In this document: positions 1 through 9,652 of the stretch, one piece after another | Layout of the letters: every line of letters begins with the position of its first letter | How positions within the stretch are numbered: the first letter of the stretch is position 1 | NCBI GenBank assembly: GCA_016648135.1 | Contig: JADDOH010000500.1 | Coordinates: 18,293-82,292 of the forward strand | Direction of reading: 5' to 3' | DNA: 64,000 nt | DNA from: Agrypnia vestita | Lineage: Eukaryota; Arthropoda; Insecta; Trichoptera; Phryganeidae | Made by a program: the position numbers and the translations under genes | The notes under the pieces: model-generated | Databases searched by the model: none | Told to the model about the DNA's origin: nothing | Seen by the model: only the letters and a program-made list of their open reading frames with translations

Positions 1-59
1 TATTTATACACTTGTTTTTTTTAACATATCTGCAATATCAAAGTAATTCATTATTTATG

Positions 60-410
60 TTAAGTACTATCTGTACCCGGCCACGCGTTGCTGTGGCTCA
101 GTCTTGTATTTGGTATTTAGTATAGCGTGTTGTTTTACTTCGAATTGTCTTTCAAAAAAACATGTTTTTCCCTGTCACAGGTGTGACATCTTTATAATAA
201 TAGGTATGTAATTCGTATTTCATATTCGTACGTATTCGAATGCAACGTTGTATCAAAAGTTCAATTCAATCGACCCACTACTTATCGCATTGTGCGAGCA
301 CAAACACGCCTGCGTAGGTAGGCTGAAATTTTATGCATCCTAATTATAATTTTGTTTATACATTTAATTATAATTGTCAGTCGGTGTGTCCGTCTGTCCG
401 TCCGTCCCCG
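60..410 (+). repeat. diverged dispersed repeat, CCCGGC head and GTCC-rich end
   Basis: The stretch opens with ctgtacccggccacgcgttg (66-85), close to the head of the tandem repeat at 59993 (cgtacccggcgttgcacggg). It ends in a pyrimidine-rich run of gtctgtccgtccgtcc type (about 390-405). A similar run followed by aacttcgtgtaacg occurs near 16105-16140. I see no open frame. It is probably a short dispersed-repeat copy, class unknown. Confidence 0.3.
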
Positions 411-639
411 AAAGTTCGTGTAACGTCAGTAACTTCTTTTATAAAAACTTTTTTAATAATATGTTTATACATAATATTGCTTGATATTCCACGTTAAAAA
501 TCTATAGGTATCATTAACAGTTACAAAATCTAGGTATGCTGTGTCATGGAAAGGACTATAGATGTTAAAGAGTTGAGGTTGTTATAACGGTCGTTAAGAC
601 ATATTTAGCAGTCCGCCCTCTACCTCCGCGGGTAAAGGT

Positions 640-690
640 CGTCCTCCTGATGACGTTGAATAAGCATTCAACGAAACGTCGAGAATCATT
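640..690 (+). ncRNA. hammerhead-ribozyme-like core
   Basis: CTGATGA (647-653) is followed by a perfect hairpin, GTTGAAT (655-661)/ATTCAAC (666-672) with loop aagc, and then GAAAC (673-677) and GTC (678-680). This is the order of a hammerhead catalytic core: CUGANGA, stem II, GAAA, GUH. One extra C (654) lies between the core and stem II, and stem III could only be the short palindrome ACGT, as proposed for dimer-acting retroelement hammerheads. The same pattern recurs at 6229, 8818 and 44752 beside Penelope-type sequence. Activity is not shown. Confidence 0.45.
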
Positions 691-819
691 TCGTGGAAAA
701 ACATACGGTTCGTATAAAATATCCGCAACCATTTACAGTTAAATATGACTATAGCTATCTCTAACATAGTTCATTCGAATATATGAAATAAACCGATTTA
801 GAACATGAATACAACTTTA

Positions 820-1127
820 AAAAATTTGATAATGTGTGAGTGTTCTTACCTGGGATTGGGGAATGTTGCATTGCGTAAAGTGATCAATTAGGCCAGCTCA
901 TATAGGACATACTGGGCTACCTTATAAAGACCTTCATGCACATTTCCCATATAGGCTAACGGTGAGGACACAATTTATCAAGCCTGGAGTATTTTTGTGA
1001 CGGGTTTCGCTGCAGTAATTGGACTCCATGCCTGTTGTAGCTTATCAAAAAAATACTTGCCACTATACTATAATGCCGAGATAAATTGCTGCGTCTCTGT
1101 GATTTCTATAATTTATCTTAACTAAGG
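820..1127. mobile_element. MITE right half with nested SINE tail
   Basis: The flanks belong to the MITE family described at 20080 and 52831: the internal motif gtaaagtgatcaattaggcc and the end motif gtctctgtgatttctataat just before an aatttatctta terminus. The middle (about 960-1052) matches the body of the SINEs at 24185 and 25445 (sharing the caagcctgg motif, a cattgg-like block and cctgttg-like end) but has no tRNA head. A 5'-truncated SINE therefore inserted into an older MITE. Confidence 0.5.
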
Positions 1128-1556
1128 AAAAATAACATACTGCGCAACGTAATGCTACGATAAAAAGTGACATCTATATTTCTTTTTATAAACGGATAGT
1201 TTTGTCTGTGGTGTCGACGTGATCAGCGAACACGACTGTTCTGCCGTGAGCACAATGGAGGAGAACATTCTTCTTGCAGGCGGATTATTCCTAAATAAAC
1301 ATGTGTGCTCTTTGAAAAAAAGTGGTGATGGAGTAATGCAGTTTCGGGGTGACGGTAATAGGTCATCGCTCCCAGTTTTCAGTACTGTCCAGCGGATGGA
1401 CTAACGGATACTGATGGTGGATACTGACTGCGTAACTTCACAGGATCCGCGCGGCTCACGTGGAGGCGGGAGGATGCAACCGATTTAATTCATTTTTAAA
1501 CATTTTTTTATGAATCAATTGTCGAAAAATCAAATTGGAGAAAAAACACTTCAGCT

Positions 1557-1629
1557 GCTGCCGGGATTCGAACCAACGGACCTCCATTCTATCCGGGGAT
1601 GGCGGGGTATCTAATTTCGCCACGGCAAC
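1557..1629 (-). repeat. tRNA-like sequence (SINE head or tRNA pseudogene)
   Basis: The minus strand gives a 7-bp acceptor pair GTTGCCG/CGGCAGC, an A-box-like GTGGCGAAATTAGA and a B box GGTTCGAATCCCGG. The anticodon arm does not fold with a 7-nt loop, so it is not a normal tRNA gene. Similar tRNA-like blocks occur at 17714, 42513 and 43172, and the flanking AT-rich DNA is shared with 43172 (acagaactt...gcaacttcacaata). A tRNA-derived SINE family is the best reading. Confidence 0.45.
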
Positions 1630-1810
1630 TTGGTAAGTTAACGAAAAATTTTCTTTTCTAATTGATTAATTAAAAAATTGTTTAATAATTCACAGAACTT
1701 GTTCTGAAATTGCAACTTCACAATAATAATGTGTTTTCTTTAATATACAATTATAATTAATTTTTATTTCTACCTTTAAAACGTCTTCGTATTATTAAAT
1801 TTACAGATAC

Positions 1811-2150
1811 TGTCGCGCGATCGTGATTGTGGGAGGCAAATGAAACAATAGAAATATTATAAGTTTTATTAATCACAAAAAGTCACTGGACACGAATTTT
1901 ATCAGAGCACCGTTCGTTAATTCACACCAATTGTCACTAAAATATTCACGCCAATTTTGTAAGTGATCGCACTTATTTCCAAAACTCTTTTAAGTACTTT
2001 TCTTAATTATTGTCGCTGGTATTCGGCTCTCTAGGAACACTGACGCCGTCGCACGGTTCGCTTTTATCTGTGGACTTCTATGTCGCGCTGTCAAACAACA
2101 ACACCCGCACACTGCCCGCGCTCGTTTTTATTCTGTAAACCAAAAAATCT
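1811..2150 (-). mobile_element. LTR-like block, partial
   Basis: It begins tgtcgcgcgatcg and continues gattgtgggaggcaaatgaaa. This matches the start of the LTR-like block at 61739 (ttgtggaaggcaaatgaaaa), and the two also share 'ctgttgc/gtcgc...ggttaaac' style sequence about 250-300 bp in. Read on the minus strand it would be R-U5 ending in GCGCGACA, with an AATAAA signal before it. The right boundary is not clear and no target duplication was found. Confidence 0.35.
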
Positions 2151-2242
2151 ACTCACTATACGATCTCTTGGTTTAGTGGGTTTATCTTTTCTAAATAATT
2201 ATATTTAAATTAAAAAGTATTTAAATAAAAAAATTAATAACA

Positions 2243-2545
2243 TTTGGTATTTAGTCCAAAGACAAAGGTCCACGAACATTTGGTCCAACATCAAAAGGTC
2301 TCTCGGTGTAGTGGGTTTATCTTTTCTAAATACTTAATTATATTGTAAATTAACAATTATTTATAAATAAGATTTTATAACATTTGGCATTTGGTCCAAT
2401 GATAAGGGTCTACGAACATTTGGTCCAACGACAAAAGTTCCACGTACATTTGGTCAAACGACAAAATATCCACGGAAATTTGATCAAACGACAAGAGATC
2501 CATGCAAATTTGGTCCAAATACAAAATATCCACGGCAAAAATCCG
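2243..2545. repeat. 33-bp minisatellite
   Basis: About six imperfect copies of a unit like catttggtccaacgacaaaa plus ttccacga. The open frame at 2384-2659 reads as an 11-residue repeat (HLVQRQKFHVH, HLVKRQNIHGN) only because the 33-bp unit is a multiple of three. A partly duplicated block (gtgggtttatcttttctaaat at 2177 and 2310) precedes it. I see no promoter and no recognisable protein, so I treat it as a minisatellite and not as a gene. Confidence 0.7.
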
Positions 2546-3073
2546 ACTCGACAAAATTCTTATGTTGTTATCCCAATAAAAATAATTTCGTTGTCCATAA
2601 CTGCCTGTAACATCTTTTTAAATAGGTTCACATTTGTTTTATTTTTTATTAATAAATAAATACTTATTCTTTAGGAACCGACATGTAAACGTACGTCATT
2701 TTGACGGGGTAGGTACAGCTACTAACAAAATAAAAGCGACTAGGTTTTATTCTTATATATGACTTTACGTGATTACATCACCCTTGTGAAAAATCAACGA
2801 GTTTTATTATTTTTATTTTTTATTTTATTTTATTCGGTCGTCCAACAGGGAGACATAATTGCTTGGTAGGAAAAAATACAGAAAAAAAGTTAAATGTCTC
2901 CTACATCTAAAGGATGACACAGATAGACACAAATTATAGTCAATTTGATAGATCAAACAATTTTAAAATTTCATTTAAGTGATTGTTCCAAATTTAACTT
3001 TATATCAGAAACATAAAAGGGTTAGTAATGTAGGTATATATTTCACATGGTAAGGAAGATATTTATATATATT

Positions 3074-3110
3074 TTTTAATACTAAATACTCTTCATATTT
3101 AGTATTAAAA
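3074..3110. repeat. perfect 15-bp hairpin
   Basis: TTTTAATACTAAATA (3074-3088) and its exact complement (3096-3110) are separated by 7 bp. It sits 68 bp from a second hairpin. The AT-rich context gives no other clue. Confidence 0.6.
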
Positions 3111-3177
3111 TATCTATTGAATTCAAAAGGTTATTATAATCTGAGCATATGCGTGGGATGGGAGAGGATTTCCTATT

Positions 3178-3214
3178 ATGAGTAGGTATATTTTAAAAAG
3201 ATATACCTACTCAT
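3178..3214. repeat. perfect 14-bp hairpin
   Basis: ATGAGTAGGTATAT (3178-3191) and its exact complement (3201-3214) are separated by tttaaaaag. With the hairpin at 3074 it may be part of a short foldback element. Confidence 0.6.
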
Positions 3215-3731
3215 GCTCTTACCGGCAAAACACTTGGTAAGTATAAATACTTATAATTAATGGGGAACCAAATCGCTAGATGGCTACACGACGCGAATGC
3301 AATAATGACTCCTTTTTATTAGTTTAATCTTTTGTCAATAGAGTGTCACTCTCCAAATATGGATCCAATTACAGCGGTCCTCGGAGCTGGTCCAGGGTCC
3401 GGGGGAGCTCGTCTCACGACGCTGACCCCAGGGTCGGCTCCCAGCCAGTGAGGAGGAGTCAGCAGTCCAATAGTCATATCACACACACCTCAAGAGCCGC
3501 AGAAACACGTCTCCACCAGCGCCGAAGGGGTCACAATTTTGTATTGAACAGGGTGTCTCATAGCTAGTAGCTAAAACTTGACAGATAGATTCCTGCAAAA
3601 TGAGTCGAAAATTTTCAAGCAACCATGATTAATAGTTATTCAAATATGCAATATTAAAGTTCGCATTTTTTTTTCCAGTATTATTATAGTAACTTATGTC
3701 GATTATGAAAAATTCATTTGCTTCGATACAA

Positions 3732-4252
3732 CTCTAACTAACTAACTAACTAACTAACTTGCCATTACGCCGTTTCCCCGTGGGGGTAGGCAAGGAGGAT
3801 AGAGCGCCATACTCTTCTCTCCTGACATACAACTTTCGCTTCCTCTACATTCATACATCTTCGCATGCAAGCTCGACGGTTGTTCAAGCTTCCAACAGGA
3901 CCATCTTCCAGTATCTGGTTAATCTGGTCATGCTACGTCTTCCGTGGTCGCCCTCTTTTTCTGGCGCCGTCAATGCTTGCATTATATATCTTTCTTACCA
4001 TTCGTTCCTCATTCATTCGCTCAACATGCCCAAACCACCTGAGCCACCCTATCTTTATTCTATGTATTATGCTACGATCAGCTTTACATTCATTCCTAAT
4101 ATCTTCGTTCTTTACTCTATCATACATTTGCCACACATACGTCTAAGGGATCTCATCTACTTTCGTTCCTCTTCTGCCAGCTCCAGGCTTCATTTCCATA
4201 CATTAGTGTCGGTACCAGAACTCCATTATGTACCGCTAGTTTTGCCTCGGTA
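3732..4252 (-). pseudogene. RTE-like LINE 3' end with GTTA tail
   Basis: Minus-strand reading gives the C-terminal part of a LINE reverse-transcriptase protein: AKLAVHNGVLVPTLMYG near 4240-4200, then the well-known LRWFGHVERM segment and GARKRGRPRKT (open at 4136-3933), and finally WRSILLAYPHGET just before the end. The element ends in (GTTA)n, seen on the plus strand as (CTAA)n at 3734-3759. The insertion at 41440 has the same protein end and the same GTTA tail, so this is the natural 3' terminus of one family. It is 5'-truncated and frameshifted. Confidence 0.8.
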
Positions 4253-4560
4253 GGCATATTTCTATTAGAAATTATTGCATTCAACCTTTAGTAATATTGT
4301 ATTTTCAATTTTAGCAAGGTTTTTATCGTTTTATTCGATTTTTATTAAGGTGAATGAATTTTTTATAATAGACATAAGTTACTGAAATGACACTTCACAT
4401 TTTTGCAAAAAATACGCCAAAAAAAAAATATTGAGAAAAAAATACAAACTTTGATATTGCATACCTCCATAAGTATTGACATTAATTAGGTCATGGTTGC
4501 TTTTTTCCACTTATTATCAAGGCAGGAATCCAACTGTTAATTTTTATCTGGTTTTTGTCT
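4253..4560. other. AT-rich stretch, nothing identified
   Basis: Low-complexity A/T sequence with no open frame, repeat boundary or RNA signal that I can support. Confidence 0.4.
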
Positions 4561-4733
4561 TCTGGGGTATTATGCCGCGTTTTTACGACCTTTCTGGCAG
4601 ACGTTTTGGTTGCATTGCAGGGTCCATCATCAGGGCTGATTTAATGGCTTGACATCAGGTCTCATGATGGACCCTGCAAAGGGATCCGAAACGTCGGCCA
4701 GAAATGTCGCATAACACGACATAATACCCCAGA
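4561..4733. mobile_element. foldback repeat with hammerhead-like cores in both arms
   Basis: tctggggtattatg (4561) is repeated inverted as cataataccccaga (4720-4733). The arms of about 70 bp also share the blocks acctttctggcagacgt, gcagggtccatcat and their complements. In each arm, reading outward from the centre gives a degraded hammerhead-like core: CTGATGA (minus strand, 4626-4632) followed by AAAACGTC, and atgatggaccctgcaaaggg followed by GAAACGTC (plus strand, 4664-4694). Sequence just outside (agaagattctgag, gtgaaaacct) recurs at 18368. It looks like two ends of one retroelement family joined head to head. Confidence 0.5.
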
Positions 4734-5976
4734 AGATTCTGAGTGGCCGTGAAAACCTAAGAACATTCTTGTTAAGTTTTTGTTACTAGTTATGAGTCAC
4801 CCCGGATATAATATAAAATTGTATCAATTTTTTTTTCATTAATAATTAATGTGAAGTTTATAAAAAAAAATATATGTCTCATTTAATTAAGGGATAATAA
4901 TCACTAATTATAACAATCTCATTATTCTGAGAATTTAGGGGAGTGATCCGTCGCCAGGTGGTACGCGAATGTGTTTAATGGGCTTTTTCTAGGGGTTTCA
5001 CCACCTTGATATTTTTAATAAGTCATTTTTTACGCTTTACCTTATAGCTTCAAGTTCTGAGAATAATTTGAGTCATCACTCATTAACAAAATTAAATTTG
5101 AAGCTGCAGTAGAAAGGTGAATTTTAAACGAATTACATTATTTTTTTTGCTGGTGGAGAAGATATCTCAAAAACTATTTAGTCGATTGTATTTAAAATTT
5201 GCACACAAATTATTAATAAAATTATCGACGATGGAGGGCACGTTTTTTGATAAAATGCATCGTTTGATTATTATGAATCATTAATTTCGATTCTAATAGA
5301 AAAAAAAAGTTTTTTTTTAAATTTTTTCTAATATCCTGACGACATTATTATCTCAACCAGCTGCGCACGTCTTGTGGGAGGGCCTTTGTGGAAAGCACAT
5401 AATTCCGTCATTTTTAATTTTCAAAATAATTTGTTGCTGAAAAATATCAATGTATGCAATGAACACCGATAATATAACGCATGCAATAGTTACGTGATTT
5501 TTTTTAATTTGAATGTATTTTTTGCTGCCTTAAGGTGGTCTAACCCCTTAATCGTTGTAGGGTATGTCATTGAATTAGATAGTGTTCTAGGAAAAATAGT
5601 CAAGGTAGTGAATGGAAGCCCACCGTTTCATGAGCAAAGGCTCCTTCATTCAGGTTGTCATTTTCATGCTACATGGCAACCACGCTGCGCCGCAATGCAG
5701 CACAGCAGAAATGTTTTTAAATACCACATAAAATGTTTAGAGGAATTTTCGGTAGAGCTTCCTTCCAATTCATGTAATAAAATAATACACTTATTTTGTT
5801 TATTTGTTTATTTATTTGTGTGTGCATACAGTGCACAGCATTTAAAAAATTGTAAAAAAATAAAAGACACCTTTGCAATTTAAATACTATTTAGAGAAAG
5901 TACACAAGCGAGCAATTAAAACAACAATTTCTTCTTCAAATGTAGCAAATTTATTTTGTGGTAACATAATTATAAT
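4734..5976. other. unassigned AT-rich region
   Basis: Mostly A/T-rich. An open frame of 129 codons (5494-5883, plus strand) lies here with a short GC-richer patch at 5615-5700. It has no recognisable domain, no repeat partner in the window and a low-complexity end, and I do not call it a gene. Confidence 0.3.
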
Positions 5977-6309
5977 TGTTATAAATTAACTTTGTTTAAA
6001 TCACTTATTTATTGAAAAAAATCAACATGTTTCGAATGTTTAGAAATTTTGGAAATAAGAAAGAGTGTAAATAGTAAATTGAATATTATAAATAATCAGG
6101 TCCTTTTTGCAAATAGTTATCTTTTAAATTTATTTTCATGTTAATTAGGTACTTTATATTCATTTTCCATACATAAGTTTTTAATATTTTGATCTATACT
6201 TCGATTTTTAAATATTATTTTTGTTTTCCTGATGAAGAAGCCATTGGCTTCGAAACATGTTTATTTTTTTCAATAAATAAGTGGTTTAAACAAAGTTAAT
6301 TTATAACAA
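5977..6309. mobile_element. inverted pair of Penelope-type ends
   Basis: A 60-bp sequence at 6249-6309 (ttcgaaacatgtttattttt then caataaataagtggtttaaa) recurs inverted at 5977-6036. The right member is preceded by the hammerhead-like core at 6229. A shortened version (cacttttgtattgaaaaata) is at 22785-22845, again as an inverted pair. GAAACATGT also follows the core at 44752, next to a recognisable Penelope-like element, so I infer these are terminal pieces of Penelope-like elements joined in inverse orientation. Confidence 0.45.
6229..6260 (+). ncRNA. hammerhead-ribozyme-like core
   Basis: CTGATGA (6229-6235), one extra A, stem II GAAGC/GCTTC (6237-6241, 6247-6251) with a 5-nt loop, then GAAAC (6252-6256) and the palindrome ACATGT. 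Same layout as 640-690 and, on the other strand, 44752-44778. The extra base between core and stem II is unusual for a canonical hammerhead. Confidence 0.45.
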
Positions 6310-6403
6310 GTATAAAATAACAATCACCAATTTAAATAAACATATTTTAAAATACCTCTGTAAAATATTGTAAAGAGATGCTAAAAAGAATTACGCATTC
6401 TCA

Positions 6404-6953
6404 TGTCACTTGTAACAACACTATCGAAAAATCAAGAACGGCCTAGGGAGATCTACAATCTTCAGGAAACGTGTAAAACATTCGAGAAACACCTAGAAGC
6501 TACGAGAATCTTCTCTTAAACCCTAGAATAATCCAGATAACACGAAAACTTTCGGATATAAATACTTTGTGTAGTGGCGGTCATGGGTTGTAGTTGCGTT
6601 TGACAGGAAAATAGTGCGAAGTCGGCTGCAAGCCGCGAGGTCAGGGTGGCCGTGATTGAAGCGATAGATATCGAGCGAATAATCGAAGTACTTACCTAAG
6701 TGGCGATAGAAATAAGCGATTAATAATGCGAGTGACAACTGGATGGGATGTTATAGTGAATGTTAAATACGCGTTACCCAACGATAAATAAAGTGTTCAT
6801 TTACGAGTGATATCCTGCGAAATAGTATAATTTAAGGACTGACGTTAAGTTAAATAGTGCTAAGTGACTTTGCACATTGAATAGTTAATTAATAAATCGC
6901 TAATGAATTTCCAGTGTTTTTGTTCATTCTTTCCGCAGCCACGACACGTGACA
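6404..6953 (+). mobile_element. solo LTR with heat-shock-like sites, copy A
   Basis: A 550-bp sequence starts TGTCAC and ends GTGACA, the TG...CA form with short inverted ends expected of an LTR. It has a TATA box (atataaata, 6556-6564) about 150 bp in, and AATAAA-like signals in the second half (gataaataaag near 6783; aataaatc near 6890). No gag/pol, primer-binding site or matching target duplication flanks it, so it is a solo LTR or a relic. The last ~240 bp are similar to 16290-16482. Copy B at 8993-9542 has the same length. The U3 part carries the sites listed at 6461-6513. Confidence 0.75.
6461..6513 (+). promoter_or_regulatory. heat-shock-element-like cluster in LTR U3
   Basis: TTCagGAA (6461-6468), TTCgaGAA (6481-6488), a single GAA (6496-6498) and GAAtcTTC (6506-6513) form an array of alternating nGAAn units 43-95 bp upstream of the TATA box at 6556. 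The last three units fit a gap-type HSF site. The duplicate copy places the same sites at 9050-9102. HSF binding is an inference from the pattern. Confidence 0.5.
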
Positions 6954-7063
6954 ATATTAAATAAACAATTATGTAAATAAAAATAAATAATTACTGCTCA
7001 TGCACTTTTGTAGTAGACTAGGTGGTCTATACTGCACGTAGAGTGCTCAAAGTATCGCAGACT

Positions 7064-8177
7064 TTAAGGCGATCGTCCAGCAGAGTGAACAAATTTCACC
7101 ATTTTTTCTCATATCTTCTCTTGCGTTTTTATCACATTTTTGTAGGGAAATATCTCATTTTAAAATTTATTCATCAGGTTAAATATATTTTAAATACGAT
7201 ATCTACTTAAGATGTCACAAACTAAATTATATAATTGATTAACAAATTACCAAACCTTTCATGTTTTAAAAATGAAGAGAATTGCTCCACTTTGTGGGCC
7301 TTTTATGACTGAATGGGATTGTAAGATGTCTTTTTTATTCAAAAATATTACAAAGTAAACAATTATCCTAAATTTATTACATATTGCAAAATCTGGTAGT
7401 TTGTTTACTTGCAATTAATGTTTTAAAAAATACTCTTTTTTAAAAATATTTTATTTATTATTGTGGGGGGTTTTCAACTCTTTTAACATGGTTGACAACT
7501 TTTTTTACTTCAATAGTCAAAAGAAGAAATATAATAATTTTATAATAAAAACAAAAAAAATCAAAATCTTTGTCGATATTCCTGATTTTAGATATTTAAT
7601 CAAGACGCAACGTATTTATGACACAATACGCAGTGCCTTGATTAAATAGTTAAAATCTGATACCGAGAATTATTTTTTGATTTTTTTTGTATTAATTTCA
7701 AAATAATAATGTTTATTCCTTTAATTTATTAAAGAAAAAAGATATCAACTGTCTAAAAAGGATTGAAAAAAACATACAAAAAATAAAAATAATTTAAAAA
7801 ACAGTGTTTTTTAAAACATAAATTGCATGTAAACAAACTAACAGATTTTGCAATAATTGTAATAAATTAAAGGTAATCGTTTACTTTGTAATATTATTGG
7901 ATAATAAAGACATCTCACGAGGCTATTCAGTCATAAAAAGCCCGAAAACTGGAGCAATTTTCTTTAATTTTAAAACATCAGAGGTTTGGTAATTTATTAA
8001 TCAATTATATAATTTAGTTTGTGTTATTTTAATAAGATATCCGGATTTAAAATATATGTAACCAGATGAATAAATTTTAAAATAAGATATTTCCCTACGA
8101 AAATGTGATAAAAAACGCAAGAGAAGATATGAGAAAAAATGGTGAAATTTGCTCACTATGCTGGACGATCGCCTTAA
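7064..8177. mobile_element. 1.1-kb palindromic foldback element with TTAA flanks, copy A
   Basis: TTAA (7064-7067) is followed by GGCGATCGTCCAGCA, and the complement of that sequence precedes TTAA at 8174-8177. The two halves are inverted copies along almost their whole length and meet at about 7620 (gtatttatgacacaatac). Outer arms match well (tctcatatcttctcttgcgt and its complement), inner arms less well. TTAA on both sides looks like a target duplication, a preference of piggyBac and some Sola-type elements, but the termini do not match piggyBac. The 62-codon frame inside (7461-7649) lies in the palindrome centre and is not a convincing protein. Confidence 0.8.
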
Positions 8178-8460
8178 AGAATCTGTAAAAAATCCAAATG
8201 TGTTCTTACCTTCGTTTTTTCTGCTGCGTAATTCACACCGGGAAAGTCATCGCCGTCAGTTTTCCTGTTTACCCGCCGGAGATAACCATCGGATAGTCGG
8301 GTTATTTACAGCATCCCATGGGTGATCTTCGCCAGAAACAATTAGGTGCAGGGTTTATGATTTCCATCGGGATGGCCGATGTCGCCTCCCAGGCCTGACC
8401 GGGAACGCGCGAATTGCAAGGCCGGAGGTGGTTTGGTAGTTTTCTCCTTTTATTTACTAA
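8178..8460. other. GC-richer segment, copy A
   Basis: About 250 bp with higher GC than its surroundings, also present in copy B (10722-11000) with few differences. On the minus strand a 30-codon open stretch (ending FPGVNYAAEKTK) runs straight into GTAAGA at about 8214, a splice-donor-like sequence. A stop lies upstream and I recognise no domain. It may be part of a transposon or a duplicated exon; I cannot decide. Confidence 0.3.
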
Positions 8461-8591
8461 GTTGAACTAATATAATTCAGTGGTGTAACTGCAATGACAC
8501 AACACAACATGAATGATGAAAAATAATTATTTTACTGGAGCGTCTGTCTTCATTACATCATCATCGCCATCATCGTTATCTTCATCTTCAT

Positions 8592-8717
<126 letters not shown>

Positions 8718-8817
8718 GTCATTTTCATGTTAATTAGGTACTTTATATTCATTTTCCATACATAAGTTTTTAATATTTTGATCTATACTTCGATTTTTAA
8801 ATATTATTTTTGTTTTC

Positions 8818-8849
8818 CTGATGAAGAAGCCATTGGCTTCGAAACATGT
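8818..8849 (+). ncRNA. hammerhead-ribozyme-like core, duplicate
   Basis: Identical to the core at 6229-6260, shifted by 2589 bp as part of the tandem duplication. Confidence 0.45.
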
Positions 8850-8992
8850 TTATTTTTTTCAATAAATAAGTGGTTTAAACAAAGTTAATTTATAACAATT
8901 ATAAAATAACAATCACCAATTTAAATAAACATATTTTAAAATACCTCTGTAAAATATTGTAAAGAGATGCTAAAAAGAATTACGCACTCTCA

Positions 8993-9542
8993 TGTCACTT
9001 GTAACAACACTATCGAAAAATCAAGAACGGCCTAGGGAGATCTACAATCTTCAGGAAACGTGTAAAACATTCGAGAAACACCTAGAAGCTACGAGAATCT
9101 TCTCTTAAACCCTAGAATAATCCAGATAACACGAAAACTTTCGGATATAAATACTTTGTGTAGTGGCGGTCATGGGTTGTAGTTGCGTTTGACAGGAAAA
9201 TAGTGCGAAGTCGGCTGCAAGCCGCGAGGTCAGGGTGGCCGTGATTGAAGCGATAGATATCGAGCGAATAATCGAAGTACTTACCTAAGTGGCGATAGAA
9301 ATAAGCGATTAATAATGCGAGTGACAACTGGATGGGATGTTATAGTGAATGTTAAATACGCGTTACCCAACGATAAATAAAGTGTTCATTTACGAGTGAT
9401 ATCCTGCGAAATAGTATAATTTAAGGACTGACGTTAAGTTAAATAGTGCTAAGTGACTTTGCACATTGAATAGTTAATTAATAAATCGCTAATGAATTTC
9501 CAGTATTTTCATTCATTCTCCCCGAAGCCACGACACGTGACA
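8993..9542 (+). mobile_element. solo LTR with heat-shock-like sites, copy B
   Basis: A 550-bp copy of the LTR at 6404-6953 with the same TGTCAC/GTGACA ends, TATA box (about 9145) and HSE-like array (9050-9102). By eye the first ~510 bp are identical to copy A, but the final ~40 bp carry six differences in 30 bp. Confidence 0.75.
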
Positions 9543-9652
9543 ATATTAAAAAAACAATTATGTAAATAAAAATAAATACTTACTGCTCATGCACTTTTGT
9601 AGTAGATTAGGTGGTCTATACTGCACGTAGAGTGCTCAAAGTATCGCAGACT

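Larger units (their letters stand above)
6132..8590. repeat. tandem duplication, copy A
   Basis: First copy of a direct duplication with an offset of 2589 bp at its left side (a6132 corresponds to a8721). It contains a Penelope-type end, a 550-bp LTR, a giant palindrome, a GC-richer segment and an ATC/TCA microsatellite. Copy B has small deletions in the palindrome. The left part of the two copies, through almost all of the LTR, is nearly identical, and later parts differ more. Confidence 0.9.

Noticed and set aside
2243..2545. Regularly spaced 33-bp repeats that might suggest a CRISPR array
   Set aside because: Units are contiguous without spacers, imperfect, and in an animal genome; it is a minisatellite.
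6523..6738. 71-codon frame MSLALLIAYFYRH, present twice (also 9112-9327)
   Set aside because: It lies antisense inside the LTR and is duplicated only because the whole unit is duplicated.
7461..7649. 62-codon frame in the palindrome centre, present twice
   Set aside because: The palindromic, A/T-rich composition explains it; no domain, and the duplicate is part of the same tandem copy.
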